Shown piece after piece: positions 61,563 to 64,000 of a stretch of DNA of 64,000 bases (position 1 is its first letter; each line of letters opens with the position of its first letter). Origin of the DNA: Arthrobacter sp. NEB 688 (GTDB lineage Bacteria > Actinomycetota > Actinomycetes > Actinomycetales > Dermatophilaceae); assembly GCF_013201035.1 (NCBI RefSeq), contig NZ_CP053707.1, positions 682,001 through 746,000 on the forward strand, given 5' to 3'. The position numbers and the translations under genes were made by a program. Under the pieces are notes generated by a model. That model was not told the DNA's origin and ran no database searches. It was given only the letters and a program-made list of their open reading frames with translations.

Positions 61563-62870
61563 ATGCCCCTGACCCGTCGCCAGCTCCTCACCGCCGCCGG
61601 TGCCGCCTCGGCACCCCTCGCCCTCGGCGCGTGCGGCGGCTTCTCCACCTCCGGTCGCGACGCCGGTGCGTCCGCGGCCCCGGGCACCGTCACGTTCACG
61701 ACCTGGGGCACCGACTCCGAGCTCGCCGGGCTGCGGTCGGCCATCGCCTCCTTCGAGCAGGCCAACAGCGGGGTGAAGGTCACGCTCAACGCGGTGCCGT
61801 ACGAGCAGATGTTCACGACGATCGACGCCCAGCTGCAGGCCGGCAAGGCGCCGGACGTCTTCCGCGTCCCGTACTACACGTTCGGCAGCTACGCCGGCCG
61901 CGGGCAGCTGCTCGACCTGAGCAGCCACCTCGAGAGCGGCTTCGCGGACCGCTTCACCCCGCAGGCGTGGGCCGCGGTGCAGAACGGTGGCAAGCCGTAC
62001 GGCGTCCCGCACCACACCGACACCTCGGTCATCCTCTACAACAAGGCCCTGCTGGAGTCGGCCGGCGTCACCGAGGTGCCGACCCGCCTCGAGGACGCGT
62101 GGACCTGGCAGGAGTTCGAGGCCGTCGCGAAGCGGCTGCGCGAGAACCTGCCCGACGACAAGTGGCCCTTCGCCTACAACTGGCAGGGCAACGGCGTCAC
62201 GCGCTGGCTCAGCTGGCTCTTCGAGGCCGACGGCCGCTTCCTCACCGACGACCTGACGGCGGCCGCCATCGACTCCGACGCCGGCCGGGCCGCGGTGGAG
62301 TTCACGCAGGGCTTCTTCCGCCAGAACCTGGTGCCGCAGAACAGCTCGGTGAAGTCGTCGACCTACGCCGCGGACCTCTGGTACTCCGGCACGACGGCGA
62401 TGAACTTCGGCGGCGCCTTCCTCGTCCCGGACGCCACGAGCACGGTCGACTTCGAGTGGGGCGTCACCTTCCCGCCGCGCGACGCCCGGTCCGCGGGTGA
62501 CTTCGGCGGCAATGCGCTCGTCGCGACGAAGGGCGTCGAGGACCCCGCGCTCGTGGCGAAGTTCCTGGACCACGTGACCCAGAAGCAGCCGATGGCCGAC
62601 TTCTGCGCCGGCGCCTCGCTCCTGCCCACGCGCGCCGACCTCGTGCAGGAGGGCATCGAGTTCACGGTCCGCCCCGAGCTCTCGCCCGTCTTCGTCGCCC
62701 AGGCCGGTGCGGTGCTGCCGCAGGACTCCGGCCAGGTCGCCTCGCCCTCGATGTCGGCGATCATCACCGTCCTCAAGGACCAGCTCGAGGAGGCGTTCGT
62801 CGGCGACCAGGACGCCGCGACCACCGTGCGCAACCTCGCCGACGGCATCGGCGCCGCCGTCGCGCGGTGA
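61563..62870 (+). CDS. Sugar-binding lipoprotein of a second ABC importer
   Basis: 435 residues. TRRQLLTAAGAASAPLALGACGG combines a twin-arginine-like start with a lipobox LGAC (Cys about residue 24). VTFTTWGTDSELAGLRSAIASFEQANSGVKVTLNAVPYEQMFTTIDAQLQAGKAPDVFRVPYY and PYGVPHHTDTSVILYNKALLESAGV are solute-binding family 1 motifs. Its stop overlaps the first permease start (GTGA). The ligand is not predictable. Confidence 0.9.
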   Translation: MPLTRRQLLTAAGAASAPLALGACGGFSTSGRDAGASAAPGTVTFTTWGTDSELAGLRSAIASFEQANSGVKVTLNAVPYEQMFTTIDAQLQAGKAPDVFRVPYYTFGSYAGRGQLLDLSSHLESGFADRFTPQAWAAVQNGGKPYGVPHHTDTSVILYNKALLESAGVTEVPTRLEDAWTWQEFEAVAKRLRENLPDDKWPFAYNWQGNGVTRWLSWLFEADGRFLTDDLTAAAIDSDAGRAAVEFTQGFFRQNLVPQNSSVKSSTYAADLWYSGTTAMNFGGAFLVPDATSTVDFEWGVTFPPRDARSAGDFGGNALVATKGVEDPALVAKFLDHVTQKQPMADFCAGASLLPTRADLVQEGIEFTVRPELSPVFVAQAGAVLPQDSGQVASPSMSAIITVLKDQLEEAFVGDQDAATTVRNLADGIGAAVAR

Positions 62871-63829
62871 GCGCCGTCCCCGCCGCCACCGCGGCCGCCA
62901 CGCCCCCCGGCGTCAGCACCCCCGAGCCACCACGCCGGGGCCGGCGGGGGCCCCGGCGCGGCGCCGTGACCGAGGCGCTGGCCGCCTACGGCTTCCTCGC
63001 GCCGGGGCTGGCGCTCCTCGCGACGTTCGTCTTCGTGCCGCTCGCCGGCGCCGCGGCCCTCAGCCTCCAGCGCACCAACGGGTTCGGCGACGGTGTCTGG
63101 GTCGGCCTCGACAACTACGCGCGGCTGTTCACCGACCCGGTCTTCTGGCGGGCGACGCTCAACACCGTCCTGTTCACCCTCGTCGTGACGCCGGGGTCGA
63201 TGGCGCTCGGGCTCGGGGCGGCCGTGCTCCTCAACTCGGTGCTCCCGGCGCGCGGTCTGTTCCGGTCGGTGCTCATCCTCCCGATGGCGGTCAGCGGCGT
63301 GGCGACCGCGCTCATCGGCGTCCTCGTCTTCGACCAGAACAGCGGCTTCGCCAACGCCGTCCTGCGCGCCCTCGGCCTGCCCGGGGTCGACTGGCAGTCC
63401 GGCGGCACCGCGGCGTTCGTCACGGTCGTGCTCGTGACGCTCTGGTGGAGAACCGGTTTCAACATGCTCATCTACCTCGCCGGGCTCCAGGGCGTGGGGC
63501 GCGAGATGATCGAGGCGGCCACCCTCGACGGCGCCGGCCCGTGGCAGCGCTTCCGGTACGTCATCGTGCCGATGCTCGGGCCGTCGTCCTTCTTCCTCGT
63601 CATCATGAACGTCATCTACTCGTTCCAGGTGTTCGACATCGTCTTCGTCCTCACCGGCGGGGGTCCGCGCAACGCGACGACCGTGCTCGTCACCTACGCG
63701 TACGACAACGGCTTCGTCACCCGCGACCAGGGGTACGCCGCGACCATCGGCGTCTTCCTCCTCGTCGTCAGCCTCGTCTTCACCGCGCTGCGCTGGCGCA
63801 CGAGCCGGACCCGGGACCTGGTCGGATGA
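62867..63829 (+). CDS. Carbohydrate ABC transporter permease
   Basis: 320 residues, six membrane helices after a 35-residue basic N-terminus. The EAA loop REMIEAATLDGAGPWQRFRYVIVPMLGP (about residues 210-237) contacts the ATPase. GTG start overlaps the binding-protein stop; its own stop overlaps the next permease (ATGA). Confidence 0.92.
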   Translation: MSAVPAATAAATPPGVSTPEPPRRGRRGPRRGAVTEALAAYGFLAPGLALLATFVFVPLAGAAALSLQRTNGFGDGVWVGLDNYARLFTDPVFWRATLNTVLFTLVVTPGSMALGLGAAVLLNSVLPARGLFRSVLILPMAVSGVATALIGVLVFDQNSGFANAVLRALGLPGVDWQSGGTAAFVTVVLVTLWWRTGFNMLIYLAGLQGVGREMIEAATLDGAGPWQRFRYVIVPMLGPSSFFLVIMNVIYSFQVFDIVFVLTGGGPRNATTVLVTYAYDNGFVTRDQGYAATIGVFLLVVSLVFTALRWRTSRTRDLVG

Positions 63830-64000
63830 GCGCCGCCCCCGCCCCTGCTCCCGGCCGGGCCGCACGTCGCCGTCGCCGTGACCGTTGGATGCCGGCGCGC
63901 CTGGCCGCGGCCGTCGTCGTCTCGCTCGTCACGCTCTTCCCCCTCTACTGGATGGTCGTCGTCGCGCTCACCTCCCGCTCGGAGCTGCTCGGCGGCACCC
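63826..64000 (+). CDS. Carbohydrate ABC transporter permease (5' part only)
   Basis: 58 codons are in the window: a basic N-terminus (GRAARRRRRDRWMPARL) and one membrane helix with VSLVTLFPLYWMVVVALTSRSELL, the usual MalG-type beginning. The rest lies beyond base 64000. Confidence 0.85.
   Translation, partial: MSAAPAPAPGRAARRRRRDRWMPARLAAAVVVSLVTLFPLYWMVVVALTSRSELLGGT

Noticed and set aside
58357-62573. Long minus-strand frames opposite the aldolase, GriH-like and sugar-binding genes
   Set aside because: Shadow frames; the plus-strand genes have complete family motifs and overlapping starts and stops.

Overview
The window is very GC-rich chromosomal DNA with strong third-position G/C bias, frequent GTG starts, start/stop overlaps of the GTGA/ATGA type, twin-arginine signals and typical actinobacterial families (GAF-ANTAR protein, DUF3516 helicase, LanKC, Nei-type glycosylases). 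It fits a Gram-positive actinobacterium, most likely of the order Micrococcales (Intrasporangiaceae-like); the family is my inference. No rRNA, tRNA, transposase, integrase or CRISPR array was recognised.

Layout. 1-3986 is housekeeping on the minus strand: a truncated secreted esterase, an OsmC / O-acetylhomoserine sulfhydrylase / CoA-binding protein operon, and phosphatidylserine decarboxylase. 4104-5638 is a PAS sensor plus soluble chemoreceptor pair. 5891-18423 holds unrelated single genes (AAA+ ATPase, M20 peptidase, PhoD, a guanidine exporter behind a guanidine-III riboswitch, rhodanese, Fpg/Nei glycosylase, App1 phosphatase, GAF-ANTAR, fructosamine kinase, dienelactone hydrolase, MazG, LON-domain protein, NagA). 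19610-24739 is an amino-sugar-like ABC importer with a DeoR regulator and a ROK kinase; a SIS isomerase/deaminase and class II aldolase pair at 30964-32657 may belong to the same pathway. A DEAD-box helicase and a large secreted nuclease lie between. 32771-48074 is again mixed housekeeping (aldo/keto reductase, acyl-CoA dehydrogenase, ABC-F, Nei, DUF3516 helicase, dicarboxylate symporter, methionine aminopeptidase).

The most interesting region is 48122-61329, thirteen genes all on the plus strand and closed by a strong terminator. It begins with a class III lanthipeptide module: the synthetase LanKC, a 33-residue precursor ending in a perfect SxxSxxxC labionin motif, a degenerate ABC-ATPase-like protein, a NarL-type two-component system and an ABC exporter. 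It continues without change of strand into a Tat-exported multicopper oxidase, an AMP-forming ligase, a GriI-like aldolase and a GriH-like 3-dehydroquinate-synthase-II homologue. The last two predict 3-amino-4-hydroxybenzoate synthesis. A palindrome TGAC-N4-GTCA occurs six times, before lanKC (two), lanA (one), the exporter (one) and the oxidase operon (two). This argues that lanthipeptide and aminohydroxybenzoate genes form one regulon, possibly for one hybrid product or a phenoxazinone-type pigment plus peptide. A second sugar ABC importer begins after the terminator and runs off the window end.

A further theme is intergenic palindromes: two arrays of a 34-bp palindrome (three units each, 57- and 52-bp periods), a seven-unit 51-bp array in a divergent promoter region, and several single long cruciform-type elements, two of them members of small repeated families.
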